This document shows, piece by piece, positions 18,760 through 31,600 of a stretch of DNA of 64,000 nucleotides (position 1 is the stretch's first letter; each line of letters starts with the position of its first letter). The DNA is from Parietaria judaica (taxonomy: Eukaryota > Streptophyta > Magnoliopsida > Rosales > Urticaceae), in assembly GCA_954871525.1 (NCBI GenBank), contig OX940865.1, forward strand, positions 6,820,001 through 6,884,000. Reading direction: 5' to 3'. A model generated the notes under the pieces. The model was not told the origin of the DNA. It did not search any database and saw nothing but the letters and a program-made list of their open reading frames with translations. The translations under genes and the position numbers were made by a program.

Positions 18760-21700
18760 ATGCTAGCCAAGAGAAAAAAATCCCAAGTCATCAACGTGAT
18801 AATAGGGTCTCAATACTGTAAGCCATCGATCTATTCGATTAAGGCGCACCAACGAAAACTGGAGTCAGACACACCTCGTCAGACCTCGCAAGGGCCAGAA
18901 GCCCTAATCACATTCAAGGAGAGCGAAACTCGAGAGCTCGCAGGGCCACATGACGACGCAATGGTCATAATCCTAAACATCGCAAACTGGGAAACCAAAA
19001 GGATTCTCATCGATAACGGTAGCTCTGCGGACGTAATTTTCCTATCAACTCTAAGCCAAATGAAAATAAGGTCAGAGGACATCAATAGGGAAACAGTCCC
19101 GCTTACTGGGTTTAGCGGTCACTCCGTGAACACCGTAAGAGAAATCAAGCTCCCCGTAATGGCGGGAGGTGTGAACACGACGACCAAATTCCTGATCATC
19201 GATTGCCCATCACCATACAATGCAATCCTAGGGAAACAGTCCCTGCACACCATGAGAGCGGTACCCTCGACGTATCACCAAAGTTTACAGTTCCCAAGCG
19301 ATAAGGGAATCAAGGAAATCCAAGGTGACCAAGCCATGGCACGAAGAGGCTACATGAGTAGCTTTTTGCTCACCAAGCAAAGCACGGTGAATCAGGCATA
19401 GCAATTACAACATCCACAAATAAACGAGGTGAAAAACACCTCGAAGGAAGACAACGAGTCTTCGACAATCGAGATGGTGCGAAAAGTCCCCATCGACGAC
19501 AAAAACTCCAAAAACACTGTCGGGATTGGAAGCGAGCTAAAAGGCGAAATCCTCAAGCGACTCACAAGTTCCTAAAAAGAAACAAAGAATGCTTCGCCTG
19601 GTCCCACGAGGACATGTCAGGAATCAGCCTAGAAATCATCTCGCATCAGCTCAACATTGATCCGAGCTTCAAACCAATCTAGCAAAAAAGACGAAAGCTA
19701 GCCCCGGACCGTTCCAAGGCAGTGAACGAGGAGGTCGAAAAACTTCTCAAGACGGGATTGATCCGCGAGGTAAAATACCCCGACTGGCTGGCAAACACGG
19801 TCGTGGTAATAAAGAAAAGTGGAAAATGGAGGGTGTGCATCGATTTCACCGACATAAACAAGGCATATCCTAAAGACAGCTTCCCGTTCACACACATCGA
19901 CAGACTTGTCGAGGCGACGTGCGGACACGAGCTGTTTTCCTTCATGGACGTCTTTTCCGGTTATAATCAGATCCTGATGCATCTCGACGACCAAGAGAAA
20001 ACCTCGTTCATAACTGAACGAGGAATCTACTGCTACAAGGTAATGCCCTTCGGGCTGAAGAACGCCGGGGAAACCTACCAACGACTCGTGAACAAAATGT
20101 GCTCTGAATATCTCGGAAAGACCATGGAAATCTACATAGACGACATGCTGGTCAAGTCCAAACATTTTGGGGATCATATTGCTCACCTCGAGCAATGCTT
20201 CGAGATGCTAAAGAAGTACCAAATGAAGTTGAACCCCTCAAAGTGTTCATTCGGAGTGTCGTCGGAAAATTCCTCAGATATCTTGTCACACAACGTGGCA
20301 TCAAGGCAAACCCAGAACAGATAAACGTCTTGCTTAAAATGCATTCACCTCGCAGCGTAAAAGAGGTTCAACGGCTAACAGGGCGGATCGCGGCCCTAAA
20401 CTGATTCATATCGAGATCGACCGACAAATGTCTTCCTATCTACAAAATGCTAAACGGAAATAAAAAGTTTGAATGGACAGACGAATGCGAACAAGCTTTT
20501 TAAGAATTGAAAAAGTATCTGTCTACCCCACAAATACTGGTCAGCCCGATCACCGGAGAACCACTCTTAATTTACCTTGCAGTAACTACCCACGCGGTTA
20601 GCAGCGTGCTCGTCAGGGAAGACCGAGGTGATTAGAAGCCTATCTTCTACACCAGCAAGTCACTGGAGAATGCGGAAACTAGATTTTCCACCATGGAGAA
20701 AGTGGCGTTCGCCCTCATCACCGCGGCAAGAAAACTAAGGCTGTATTTCCAAGCGCATGCCATCGTGGTGATAACGCTACAACCACTGCGATTGGTGCTG
20801 CATAGCCCAAATCAGTCCGGAAGGTTAACGAAGTGGGCAGTGGAACTCATTGAGTTTGACATCGAATACAAGATAAGAACTTGCCCCAAATCGCAGGTCT
20901 TACCTGACTTCGTTGTAGAATTGAACACTGGAAAACCGAAGGACGAACCGATAGACGAAGCATGGACACTGAAAGTGGATGGCTCCTCGAACCAAAACGG
21001 ATCAGGAGTAGGAATTCACCTCGTTACCCCAAGCGGCGAGCTGATCGAGCAATCTTTCTGCCTCAACTTCAAATCCTCAAACAATGAAGCCAAATACGAA
21101 GCCTTGATCGCCGGACTCAAGCTAGCACGAGCATGTCAAAGCTTACTCCGACTCAAAGTTGGTAACAAGCCAAATAACGGGGGAATACGAAGCAAAAGAT
21201 CAAAGAATGAACGCCTACCTAAGCGTGGTGAACCAACTGATCAAAACGTTCGACAGAGCCGAGATAGACTTGATCCCAAGGAGCGAGAACGCGCAAGCCG
21301 ACGCACTGGCGGGACTGGCATCCACCCCGGACCCCGAAGTGAAACGAATCATCCCGGTAGAAACGATAGATGCACCAAGCACCAACTTAACGGTCGACAA
21401 CATCGAGCTTGGCCCGGAAGACTGGAGAACTCCAGTAATAAAATTCCTACGAGGTGAAGAAACACCTCGGGATTGACAAGAAGCCAAAAAACTGAGAGCC
21501 AAAAGCTCGAGATTCTATCTGATATACGACACGCTTTACAAAAGAAGTTTCAGCGGGCCGTACCTTAAATGCTTGGGGGAAGACGAAGCAAAGAACGTCA
21601 TCCATGAAGTACACGAGGGAAGTTACGGAAACCATTCCGGAGGAAGATCCCTGGCCAACAAGGTCAAAAGACAAGGATTCTTCTGGCCCACCATGCTGAA

Positions 21701-22680
21701 GGACAGCGAATTGCATGTGAGAAAATGCGATGCGTGCCAAAGGCACGCACCAACCATCAGACAACCCGCATTAAAGTTGTCTTCGTCCACAGTACCCGTA
21801 CCCATTCATAAAATGGTCGATGGATATCGTCGGACCAATGCCAGCGGCCAAAGGGCTAACAAGGTTCCTATTAATAGCAACCGACTACTTTACGAAGTGG
21901 GTTGAGGCCAAGGCCTACGCACACATAAAAGACGTGGACGCGGAAAATTTCGTATGGAAAAGTATAGTATGCAGATACAGACTCCCAAAGGAGATCATCG
22001 CAGACAACAGACCACAATTTATCTCTAGCAGATTCAAAAATTTATGCGCCACGCAAGGAATATCTCTCAACACCTCGACCCCGAGATACCCACAAGGAAA
22101 CGGACATTCCGAGGTGGCGAATCAAACGATAATCGACGGGATCAAAAAGAGGTTAGACAGCAAAAAAAGGAGATGGTCCGAAGAGCTAAACGGGGTGCTA
22201 TGAGCATATCGAACAACACCTCGTCGAGCCACCGGAGAAACAACCTTCGCGCTGGTATACGGATCCAAAGCGATGGTACCAGCCGAGGCGGAATCTCTAA
22301 GTCTAAGACGAGAATTTTGTCCGGATCAACCAGACGAAAACGAAGAAATGCTAAAAGATCAGCTCGACTACATCTAAGAACGAGGAGAAAGAGCTTTGAG
22401 AAGGATCGTAAACTACCAAAGGGTAATAGAAAGATACTATAACTTAAAAGTTCGACCTCGTTCGTTCAAAGTAGGAGACCTGGTAATTCGCAAGGTGTTT
22501 CAAAACACCTTGGAACTAAATGTTGGAAAGCTGGGTATAAACTGGGAAGGACCATACATAGTGTGAAATAGTGAAACCCGGCGTGTACAAACTCATCAAT
22601 TCAGACGGACTGAAAGTCCTCCGAAGTTGGAACACCCAACACCTAAAAAGATATTATTCTTAATAGAATAAATATCACCT
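18760..22680 (+). pseudogene. pol: Gypsy pol: protease, RT, two RNase H domains, integrase (broken)
   Basis: The protease lies in the segment 18760-19401, with ILIDNGSSADVIF and the family signature SPYNAILGKQSLHTMRAVPS. RT is at 19722-20324, with VCIDFTDINKAYPKDSFP, FSFMDVFSGYNQI, VMPFGLKNAGETYQRL and the active site YIDDM. A frameshift near 20265 leads into the RT thumb and RNase H (FYTSKSLENAETRFSTMEK). A second RNase H-like domain follows from about 20960 (LKVDGSSNQNGSGVGIHLV) and shifts frame near 21160. Integrase has an H/C zinc module (21600-21770), then D, D and E in ATDYFTKW, IADNRPQF and NGHSEVANQ (21820-22203), with a further shift between zinc module and core. At least three shifts and several stops are present. 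Confidence 0.85.
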
Positions 22681-22850
22681 CGAACTACGTAGTGGCTTGA
22701 TCCCGGAAAACTCGGGTACGTAGGCAGCCTACCGTAGGCACACCCCAATCCTTCCCAAATTCAATAGATCACCTCGATCAAATCCTATTCTTTCTTTAAT
22801 AGACGGACTGAACGTCCCGCACCTCTTTTTCTCTTCCAGCAAGCTGGGAC

Positions 22851-24333
22851 TCAACCTCCTTCTGACGCCCACCGGAGCCCGCCTCGGTGACTTCGAGTCT
22901 CAAGGCCTCCACATCCTTCTCGTACGCGAGAACCATCTCGTTCATTGCGATGACGCGCGACATACCCTTCGGCCCGAAGTGATGACACCTCCTCCAGATC
23001 CCGAACGGCTGCTACCTCCTTCCCGGGGCATCGGGGCCTTCGACTTCTCATCTTGGCGGCGAGGAGGTGCGACATACCCTAGAGGGTTTGACCGCGTTGA
23101 CCTGGTATGACGCTCCGAGATCACTTTCCCCCTTTTTGGAGGAACCATGTTCACCTCGGCAAGCTCAGGAGAGTGGTCGCGTTGACCTGGTATGATGCTC
23201 CGATGACCTCGCAGGAATGACCACCTCTTTGAGGCCCGCTTTAGAACGTGCCACGGCATCAAGCGCCACTTTGCCCTTCACCTTGACGCAGCGGTATGAC
23301 TGGGCCTCCTGCGCTTTTGCCACCAGTATCTCCAACGCAGCGTCCTCGGGGGTCTCATCAGTCCCTGAGGAAACGTGGTGGACGACTTGGCCAGGCTCCT
23401 TGCGGCGTTCACGAGATGAAGGCTGGCTGCTGGAAGACTTCATGGACTCCTAGGGCGAGAAAAAAAAGATGAGGTGAGAAACACCTCGGAAACACCCAAG
23501 AAAACATTCCATGAGGAGGAAAAAAAACGTACCCAAGGCGGACAATGGAGGGGCTGGGATCGGTTGACCCGCGTCAGTCCGGTACTTCCAGTAACCAAAA
23601 ATTCGGATCCTAGCTACTGGAAACTCGCTCCAATCCACTCCACCCTTCGGGATCAACATCTTCTTGAGGCCACGGAAACTCGGGTCTGCCTCCAACACCA
23701 CGATATTGGTCGCTGAAAAACCAAAGTGATCAAACAGTCAGAGCATAGAAACGAAAATTATTTGCGACAGAAAAGAATCTAAATAGGCCTTCGGGGCCCA
23801 CCAGGGCCTGAAATCCATCTCGGAGGCTTCAGGGAGTCGAGATGACTATCCCTCAGGAAGAAGAATCTCTCCGTCCACCCGCCGCGGACATCGGGAGTTC
23901 CTTTGAGGATCCCCCCCAGCCTCCCATTCAGAAAGAACCTCCCCGAAGACTTCCCGGCGCCTTTGGGATAATAAAGATGAACGAGGTCCTCAGTCGTAAG
24001 AACCACCCTGTTCTCCCGTGACAAGAACCCTAGAGCCACCAGATTCCGGTAAGCATTGGGGACTTGTTTCCCAGGACCCAAGCCGATGTACCGAAGAAAC
24101 TCGACGACCATCTCGGGGAGAGGAAAATCTTAACCAGCTTCAAAGAAAGCTTCATACACGCATGACCATCCCGGCCTCTCGTCGAAAGCTCGATCCAGAG
24201 GGCCTGGAGCCTCTGTCTCTATGAAATTGGGGATATTATAGAGACTCCGGAGCTCCCGGAGGTACGCCGGTGTAAAGACGGACAGAGAGCCATCAGAAGG
24301 GAGCGAATCTCTTTTTGAACCAGAGGCAGACAT
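22851..24333 (-). pseudogene. Antisense ORF of the gypsy element (gypsy-type putative transposon protein domain)
   Basis: Between pol and the 3' LTR the coding strand flips. From the ATG at 24333 the minus strand reads MSASGSKRDSLPSDGSLSVF, then AYLRELRSLYNIPNFIETEA. After one in-frame stop near 24130 comes MVVEFLRYIGLGPGKQVPNA and GGWTERFFFLRD. This matches, as I recall it, the Pfam family Transposase_28 (putative gypsy-type transposon), found in antisense ORFs of Tat-lineage elements. Further on are candidate introns: acceptor TTTGGTTTTTCAG near 23716, and a GTACG...CTAG interval at about 23453-23533. Past the latter the frame resumes as SMKSSSSQPSSRERRKEPGQ. Its role in transposition is unknown. 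Confidence 0.65.
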
Positions 24334-24907
24334 TTTCGATTTCTTGAATAGAGAGAGAGAGAGAGAGGGAGGAGAGAGATGAATGGGAGCGAAGGGGAAA
24401 ATGGGTTTTGAAAAACCCTTACCTGGATTAACCACGATCTCCTTCCCTTCAACGCACGATCTCATAAACCACAAATAATGAAAATAACTGACAAGTTAAT
24501 GGGTTTTAATAACCCCGTCACGCCCGAGATCAGCGTGTCAGTTAGGATTCGAAGAACTCTTCTTGACCGTTGTCAAATCAGCCATCTGATTGGACCATTA
24601 TCCTCAGCGAAATATCGAGGCCTAAATCCCACACGCAACTCCAATACCATCGCGCCATTTGTCCCAGCCATGCACGAGGAAAAGTCTCAGTCTAACTGAG
24701 TCAGTTGCGATTCAAAATCATGCAAATTTTTCGAGCTATGAAAATTCAGAATTCCCGCTAAATTCTATCCTTCATCGAATGGCTATTTTCAAAAAATAAC
24801 GCCAAAGATATTTGAGGAAAATAAGTTTCTCCTGAAGATAAAAATGATTCCCATCAACGACGTAATAGTTCACCAAGTGACAATCACTTATGAGCTGGGG
24901 GGATCAC

Positions 24908-25597
24908 TGATGATGCAGTATTTCACCCTCTTTGGGAAAAACGACATCGAAGTACAAAACTACATCTTAGGGACAAACGACGTAAGAATCAAAGGAGATT
25001 GGGCCTCATGCGAACCAGCAGGACTGATGAAGCAGCCCAACAACACGGGCCCATCAAGGTTCCACTCCAAAGCATAGTCGACAAAAGCTAAGTCTCCACG
25101 AGGACCAAGCCCACGGAGACCAAGCCCACGAGGACCAAGCAGCCTTCCTAAAGACCGATCAATCCTGAAGACTAGGCGTACTCTCCCTTTATTGACTAGC
25201 CCAAAGTCCTCCACGTGGAAAGAAACCAAATGCTACGTCGTCTAGATTTTACACGTGGTGATCAGAGGAGAGGCGAGGAGAAATATGCTTAGTCTACTAG
25301 CCGTTGATGGTTTATAGGAAGTATACGTTGTAACTCAGGCTATTAAAAGGCCTACGAAGTAATCTAAGAAACACACCTTGTTCAACACTTTGTACTAGTT
25401 ATTTACTCTGTACTCATCTTGCTATCAATCAAATATACTTTCTCTTTATCATCGCTCAACCCTTTACAAATTTATCATCTCGTGTTCTTATTCATCGAAG
25501 TGGATTTTATCTCGTAAAGTCAAGATCTGTCATCATATTCATCGTAAAGATAGTGCAATCGCTTTGTGACAGTTGGTCGTGATTATTCACATCAACA
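24908..25597 (+). repeat. 3' LTR of the gypsy element
   Basis: 690 bp, same length as the 5' LTR with no indel, differing at about 34 positions by eye. It is followed at once by the TAATT target duplicate and the rest of the host repeat unit U2. Confidence 0.92.
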
Positions 25598-26041
25598 TAA
25601 TTTACTCTTGAAAAAGAGTATACAGAAAGTAGATCACACTGCCGAAGATATAATACATTGACATAAGTAAAACTTAAATGAACTTCAAAACAAACCTTAT
25701 CTTTCATGGAAACTGTAGAAGAAAATAAATAATAATAAATGAAACATTTGTTAGTTCCAAAAAATAGATTTAGAAATTTTTCCACAATATACTAAAAAGC
25801 CACCACTACACATTCATGAAAATGAGCACTTCTATTTCTTAGGTGTTTATATTATAATAATATTTATTTTTACAGAAAGAGGTTACGGAGAATGATTTGT
25901 TTTCATTGTAGAAGAGTACATCGAATACAAAATGATTGAGCTCTTTATATAGGCACATATTTGATAGTAAATGACAAATTTACCCTAAGCTACTTGAACT
26001 TCAAGTTAAAGTAATTATTTAAATATTATATTTAATGTATG

Positions 26042-27331
26042 TCATTGCTTACAATTCACATTCTCCCCGTAAGCTTGACTTGGCTCGATATTCTTCATGC
26101 TGAGCAAATCTCGCATATCCGCGAATTTGACTCTTGCTAGAGCCTTCGTGAGAATGTCAGCACGTTGCTCTTTGGTGCTTACAAACTCGACGATGATCTC
26201 CCACTTCTTCAGACACTCGCGAATGAAGTGGAAACGAGTGTCGATGTATTTGCTGCGTCCATGAAACACGGGGTTTTTCATCAGTGTGATCGCGGACTTG
26301 TTGTCGACGTATAGAGTCACCGGCTTCTGCTTGATTCTAGTGACTTCGCTCAACAAATTTCTAAGCCATAACTCTTGACTCGCCGCTGCGGTCGCTGCCA
26401 TAAACTCCGATTCGCAAGACGATAAGGCCACAATTTTCTGCTTTTGTGACTGCCAGGTGATCAGATTCCCGTTGAGGTAAAACACCATCCATCCGGTACT
26501 TTTTCTGTCATCGACATCACCGTAAAGGTCACTGTCGATAAAACCAACCAATTCTTTAGCTCCACTTCCTCTTCCGTAGTGGATCCCATAGCTCGGCGTT
26601 CCCTTCACGCAACAAAGTATGTGTTTCACAGCCTGATGGTATAGACTAGTAGGCTTCTCCATGTGACGACTCAATATGCCAACTGCATATGAGATGTCCG
26701 GTCGGGTATGGGTTAGGTACCTGAGACACCAGACGACACGCCTGTACTCAGTGGGATCCATCGGGGTTCCTTCTGCGTCTTTCCGGAGCTTCAACTTTGC
26801 CTTCATTTGATACTTGCTCCGATTGCAATCCGCCATCTTGAATTGCTTCAGAATCTTCTTCGCGTAGGCAGTCTTCCTTAGCGTGTTGCGTTCCTGCTTC
26901 TGATCGACCTCGATGCCGAGGTAGTATGAGAGTAGTCCGAGGTCGCTCATTTTGAACACAACGATGATGAGGGCCTCGTCTTGATTGTTCCTCGTGTAGA
27001 CCGCTTTCTCCTGGGAACACTTCTAGAAACAAAGACTTTTCATACTCCTGTCGAGTCGAGTGTTCCATGCACGTGGTGCTTGTCGCGACCTATAAAGGGA
27101 TTTTGACAGCCTGTACACCTTGTGCTCTGCGGTCTTCTTCTGGTTTACCATTCAGGAATGCCGATTTGATGTCCAAGTGATGGATTTTCCAGTCTCGGTG
27201 AGCTGCGAAGGCTAGTTACAGCCAAAACTGTGTCGAGTTTGGCCACTGGAGCGAAAACTTCCTCGAAGTCTACTCCTTGCTTCTGCACGTAGCCCTTTAC
27301 AACCAATCTGGCCTTGTGCTTGAGAACCTTG
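26042..27331 (-). pseudogene. pol: Outer copia: RT C-terminal half and RNase H
   Basis: The segment 26042-26959 encodes 305 aa from MFKMSDLGLLSYYLGIEVDQ through TRPDISYAVGILSRHMEKPT to RNase H (GFIDSDLYGDVDDRKSTG, ALSSCESEFMAATAAASQ, LYVDNKSAITLMKNP, HFIRECLKK, DILTKAL). It ends by running into the LTR. Upstream (26960-27331) the RT start is shifted and partly deleted, but [20 protein letters not shown] and [10 protein letters not shown] can be read. This is the distal half of a pol gene; the proximal half lies beyond the nested element from 32086 on. Confidence 0.88.
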
Positions 27332-27461
27332 TGTTGAATATTGTATAGCTTAGTGAATGTTTATAGTTTTGGTACTTTTACCCCAATGTCCTTTTATTGT
27401 AATTAGGGTTATAAATACCATATTCATGAAAAACTCAATTTTCCCAAATCAAACTTTTACA

Positions 27462-28681
27462 TGCTATCAGAGCAAGAAAGTGGGAAAGCTCAAAAATCTT
27501 AGCCGCCGTCACCGCATATTCCCGTCGGACGTTCATCTCTGGCCATCTCTCCGGTGACGCGTCCTTCCCGGTGTTCCTCCGGTTCTCTCAAGCTTACCCG
27601 GTGTTCCTCCGGTATTCATAAGCTTTCCCGGTGTTCCCAGCATCTCTCCGGCAAACTCGATCTCAGATCTGGAGCTCAGATCTTCTCCAAGAAAGCCATC
27701 TATCAGTTGTCAATCTCCGCTTCCGCAAGTCGTCTTCTCCGGCAAAACTCTATCTATTTCCGTCGCCTCTCCGACCCGCTCGTGACCTGCAAAACCCAAT
27801 CTTTAAAGGTCCTTATCAGGCAAATCGCGGTTGTCTCCTCCAAGAGACCATCTCCGGCATATATCTCTGTTGCGTCTCCATCTCCGTTGGCCTCTCTACG
27901 TCGAACCTCTGCGCTCGTTCTCTGACCTGCAAGTTTCAAGTGCTCCTCCACGTGACCTGCTGCTCGAGTCGTCTTCTCCGACACTATCTCAATATCTGAA
28001 ACCTTCTCAGATCTCCAGCGCAGCCCATCCGTCTCCTCTGCACAAAGCTCCAGAATCTCCGTCCTGTGAGCATCATCTTCTCCAGCGAGCTCCATCTCCT
28101 GCAACTTCTCAGCCGAGTTTACAGATCTTTCGTCGCCCTTTCTTCCGCAGTCGCTTCACTGCTGCAAGTCTCTCTGGCAAATCTCCGACCAGAAAAGCCC
28201 CTTCCGACGACGGCTCTCTAGCGCTCAGATTTGGGCGTCTTTCTCTCCAGATCTGCTTACTATCGTCTCCGGATTAGCCAGCGAGCACGAGCACGCTCTC
28301 TCCGACGACCTTGTTCGTCATCTCCGGCGGTTCATATCATCCGATTGTCGATCGCCAGCGCGTCTTGGGCGACCCTCAGTTGCCCCTCAGGGTCAAGTCC
28401 CATCTCAGCCCTCTCCACAAAACGGCATTAATTGCTTTTGTCTCATCAGTGGCGGGTCCCACGCGTAAAGGGGAATCGGGTCATTTTTGTGGGCTCATTT
28501 CTATGTGTTCCAACACTAGATTTAGTGTTCCAACACCAGATTTTCTGTTCCATTTCTGTGTGTTCCAACAGACAGAAGTTTCACAATTTCTCTTGGGTTT
28601 CCCTGCGTCAAAAAGGGTGTGCCCATAACCAGAAATTTATTTATTCTGGGTTGATTCCTCCCGATAAGTATCTGATAAATT
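27462..28681 (+). other. Long CT-rich leader of the nested copia, in place of gag
   Basis: About 1.2 kb between the primer site and the zinc-knuckle ORF is built from CTCCGG, TCTCC and CATCTC phrases. It includes a three-fold tandem of a 24-25-bp unit ending AAGCTTAC/TTTCCCGGTGTTCC near 27570-27640, and a direct repeat of GTGTTCCAACA near 28504-28570. Several overlapping ORFs are open but resemble no Gag; serine, proline and arginine dominate because of the base composition. It may be a captured host segment or an expanded 5' leader replacing most of gag. Confidence 0.5.
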
Positions 28682-31600
28682 ATGTCTTCTCGGGCCGAAT
28701 CCGCTACTCCCGCACTCTTCCCCTCTACACAACATCGAGGACGTCCTTGGTGTGATCACTGCAATGCTCGTGGTCATTGGAGACCCCAATGTTGGAAATT
28801 GCACGGCAAACCAACAAATTCTGATGATATTAATCTTCGAAAAGACATGAACCGACTCATGGAAAAAATGAAGTCCCTACAGATGAGGATCAGCAAGCAA
28901 TTCACCACCGATTCACCAAATAACATCCATGCTCACACAGGTGTGACCTCCGCCTCGCCCTAACTCGCCCGAACAACACTTGGATCGTTGATTCAGGTGC
29001 ATTAGACCATATGACGGGTAACAAGAGTTATTTCCTCACCCTTGGACCTTGCCCGCGGGGTTTAACAGTTTGAACTGCTGATGCGACTCTCATTCCGGTT
29101 GATGGAATTGGTTCTATCCGAGTATCTAGGAACATTACACTTTACTCGGTGTTATTTGTTCCACAAATTGCTTGCAACCTGATTTCTGTCAGTAAGATCA
29201 CACGTGATACTAACTGGATTTCACGATTTTTTTTCGACTTCTGTTATTTTCAGGTGGTGGGTTCTGGAAAGAAAATTGGTCGAAGTGAGATGCGTGATGG
29301 CCTCTACATGTTCAACGATAAAACTTCTCTGGTAACACATGTTCCGAATTCCGACAAAGGTCATGTGTCATCAAGTGTTATTACTCTTTCAAATCATGTA
29401 TCTATCGAAGATCAAGATATGTTATGGCACTATCGCCTTGGTCATCACAGTTTCCCATATCTTGAAAAAGCAATTCCAAATTTGTTCACCAAAATCAAGC
29501 CTTCTCATTATAACTGTCAAGTGTGTCAATTCGAAAAACATACCCGACATTCCTTCCAAAGCGTCGACTATAAATCATCAAAACCTTTTTCAGTGATTCA
29601 TAGCGACATATGGGGGCCCTCAAGGGTACGTCACACCAGTGGTGCTAGATGGTTTATCACATTTATCGATGATCACACTCGAATGACGTGGTCATATCTT
29701 CTGAAAGACAAAACTAAAGCTGCTCCAATTTTCAAACGTTTCTACTCAACGGTTGAGTCCCGGTTTGATACCCGTGTGCAAGTTCTCCATACGGACAACG
29801 CCCATTCAACCAAACTTTCTCTCCGTTCTTGACTGAAAAAGGAATTGTCCACATAAGCTCATGTGTGGATACTCCACAGCGGTATTGCTGAGCGAAAAAA
29901 CCGACACATTCTCGAAGTCGCTCGGTCCATTATGTTTGGCCGATCTGTCCCAATATTATTTTGGGGTGATGCGATCCTCACAGCAAATTACCTCATCAAT
30001 CGTATGCCGTGTCGTGTCCTAAAATTCCTATCACCTTCTCAAGTCCTTAGTGAGATTCATCCTCATCTCCTATCATTCTCCTCCGACCTACCAAATAAGG
30101 TCTTCGGGTGTCCCGCCTTTGTCCATGTCCACAAAATAAATCGGTCAAAGCTCGATCCTAGAGCTGTCAAGTGCATCTTTTTGGGTTATTCGTTGCATCA
30201 AAAAGGGTATCGATGTTATTGTCCATCTACTCGCACGATGTATCACACCATGGATGTTACTTTCTATGAAGGTGATTTTTTTTTTCCCAAATCCGACATT
30301 CATGGGGAGAATTCTTGGGAATCTCAAATTGGGGAAATCGGGGAAGTCAATCAAGACACTCAACCCAAAAACCCATCAACTTCAATACAACCAATCAAAA
30401 CTCATGATTGGGAAATCGGGGAAGTCAATCAAGACACTCAACCCGAAAACCCATCATCTTCACACCAACCAATCGACACTCTTGATATGGTTGTCGAAAA
30501 TATCTCAGACTTTTCTCCTAGCTCATCTCGGTCTGCTGAACATGTAGAGACCTCATCGCATCGTCAAATCAGCCAAAATCCGGATCCGACTCCCTCTACC
30601 TCGACTAATCCATCAGGTAAAGAAACTTTTCAACCCGTGGTCAATGATTCAGAACTCCTTATTGCTGTCCGAAAAGGCGTTCGTAAGAAACCTGTTCATG
30701 GGAACACCGAATATCCCATTGAACGTTATGTTGCCTACAAGAAGTTGAATCCAAAATATAGAGCTTTTATCACTAACATTGATAGCATCAAGGTCTCTAA
30801 CTCTATTCGTGAAGCTCTTCAGGTTCCTGCTTGGAAACATGCAGTAGAAGAAGAAATTCGAGCATTGGATAACAGAATTGGAGTCTTCTTGAATTGCCAC
30901 GCGGAAAACGCCCTGTCGGGTGTAAACGCGGAAAACGCCCTGTCGAGTATAGAGAGATTCAAAGCTAGACTTGTCGCAAAGGGTTTCACCCAAACGGAAG
31001 GAATCAACTTTCAAGAGACGTTTGCTCCAGTGGCTAAACTAAACACGGTACGAGTACATCTTTCTCTTGCCGTAAATATGGATTGGCCATTATTTCAGCT
31101 TGATGTCAAAAACGCATTCCTCAATGGCAACCTTCAAGAAGAAGTCTACATGAAGATACCTCCAGGACTAGAAAAAGACTCCAATCGTCACCTAGTCTGC
31201 AGGCTGGAAAAGTTTTTGTACGGCTTAAATCAGTCTCCTCGTGCTTGGTTTGAAAAATTCACCAAGGCCGTCACTTCCAGCTGATACTCCAATGTCAAGC
31301 CAATCATACTCTCTTCGTTAAACGGAAAAACAATGGAAAGATGGCAATTCTCATTATGTATGTTGACGACATCATCATGACCGGTGATGACTCGGAGGAA
31401 ATCGCAAAACTAAAGCAAGTATTCGCAACCAAATTCGAGATTAAAGATCTTGGAACTTTGAGATACTTCTTAGGTATGGAAGTAGCAACATCAGACGAAG
31501 GCACTGATCGAAGATCAACCTCGGGTTATTGTTCATATGTGTGGGGTAACCAAGTCACTTGGAGAAGCAAGAAGCAATTGGTTGTTTCCCGTAGTAGCGC

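Larger units (their letters stand above)
16151..25597 (+). mobile_element. Ty3/gypsy LTR retrotransposon with antisense ORF (Tat-like)
   Basis: This 9447-bp element has two 690-bp LTRs (TGATGATG to ATCAACA) and a perfect 5-bp duplication TAATT. Just inside the 5' LTR is TTGGCACCGTCTGTGGGAA, a primer site used by many plant gypsy elements of this type. A purine-rich tract with GGGGGG precedes the 3' LTR. The order is gag, protease, RT, RNase H, a second RNase H-like domain, integrase, which is the gypsy arrangement. The extra RNase H and an antisense ORF before the 3' LTR point to the Tat lineage. All frames are broken by stops or shifts. By eye the LTRs differ at about 34 of 690 positions. 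Confidence 0.9.

Noticed and set aside
27554..28755. Overlapping 60-150-aa ORFs in the CT-rich leader of the nested copia as genes
   Set aside because: All frames are open owing to base composition. None resembles Gag or a known protein, and they overlap one another.
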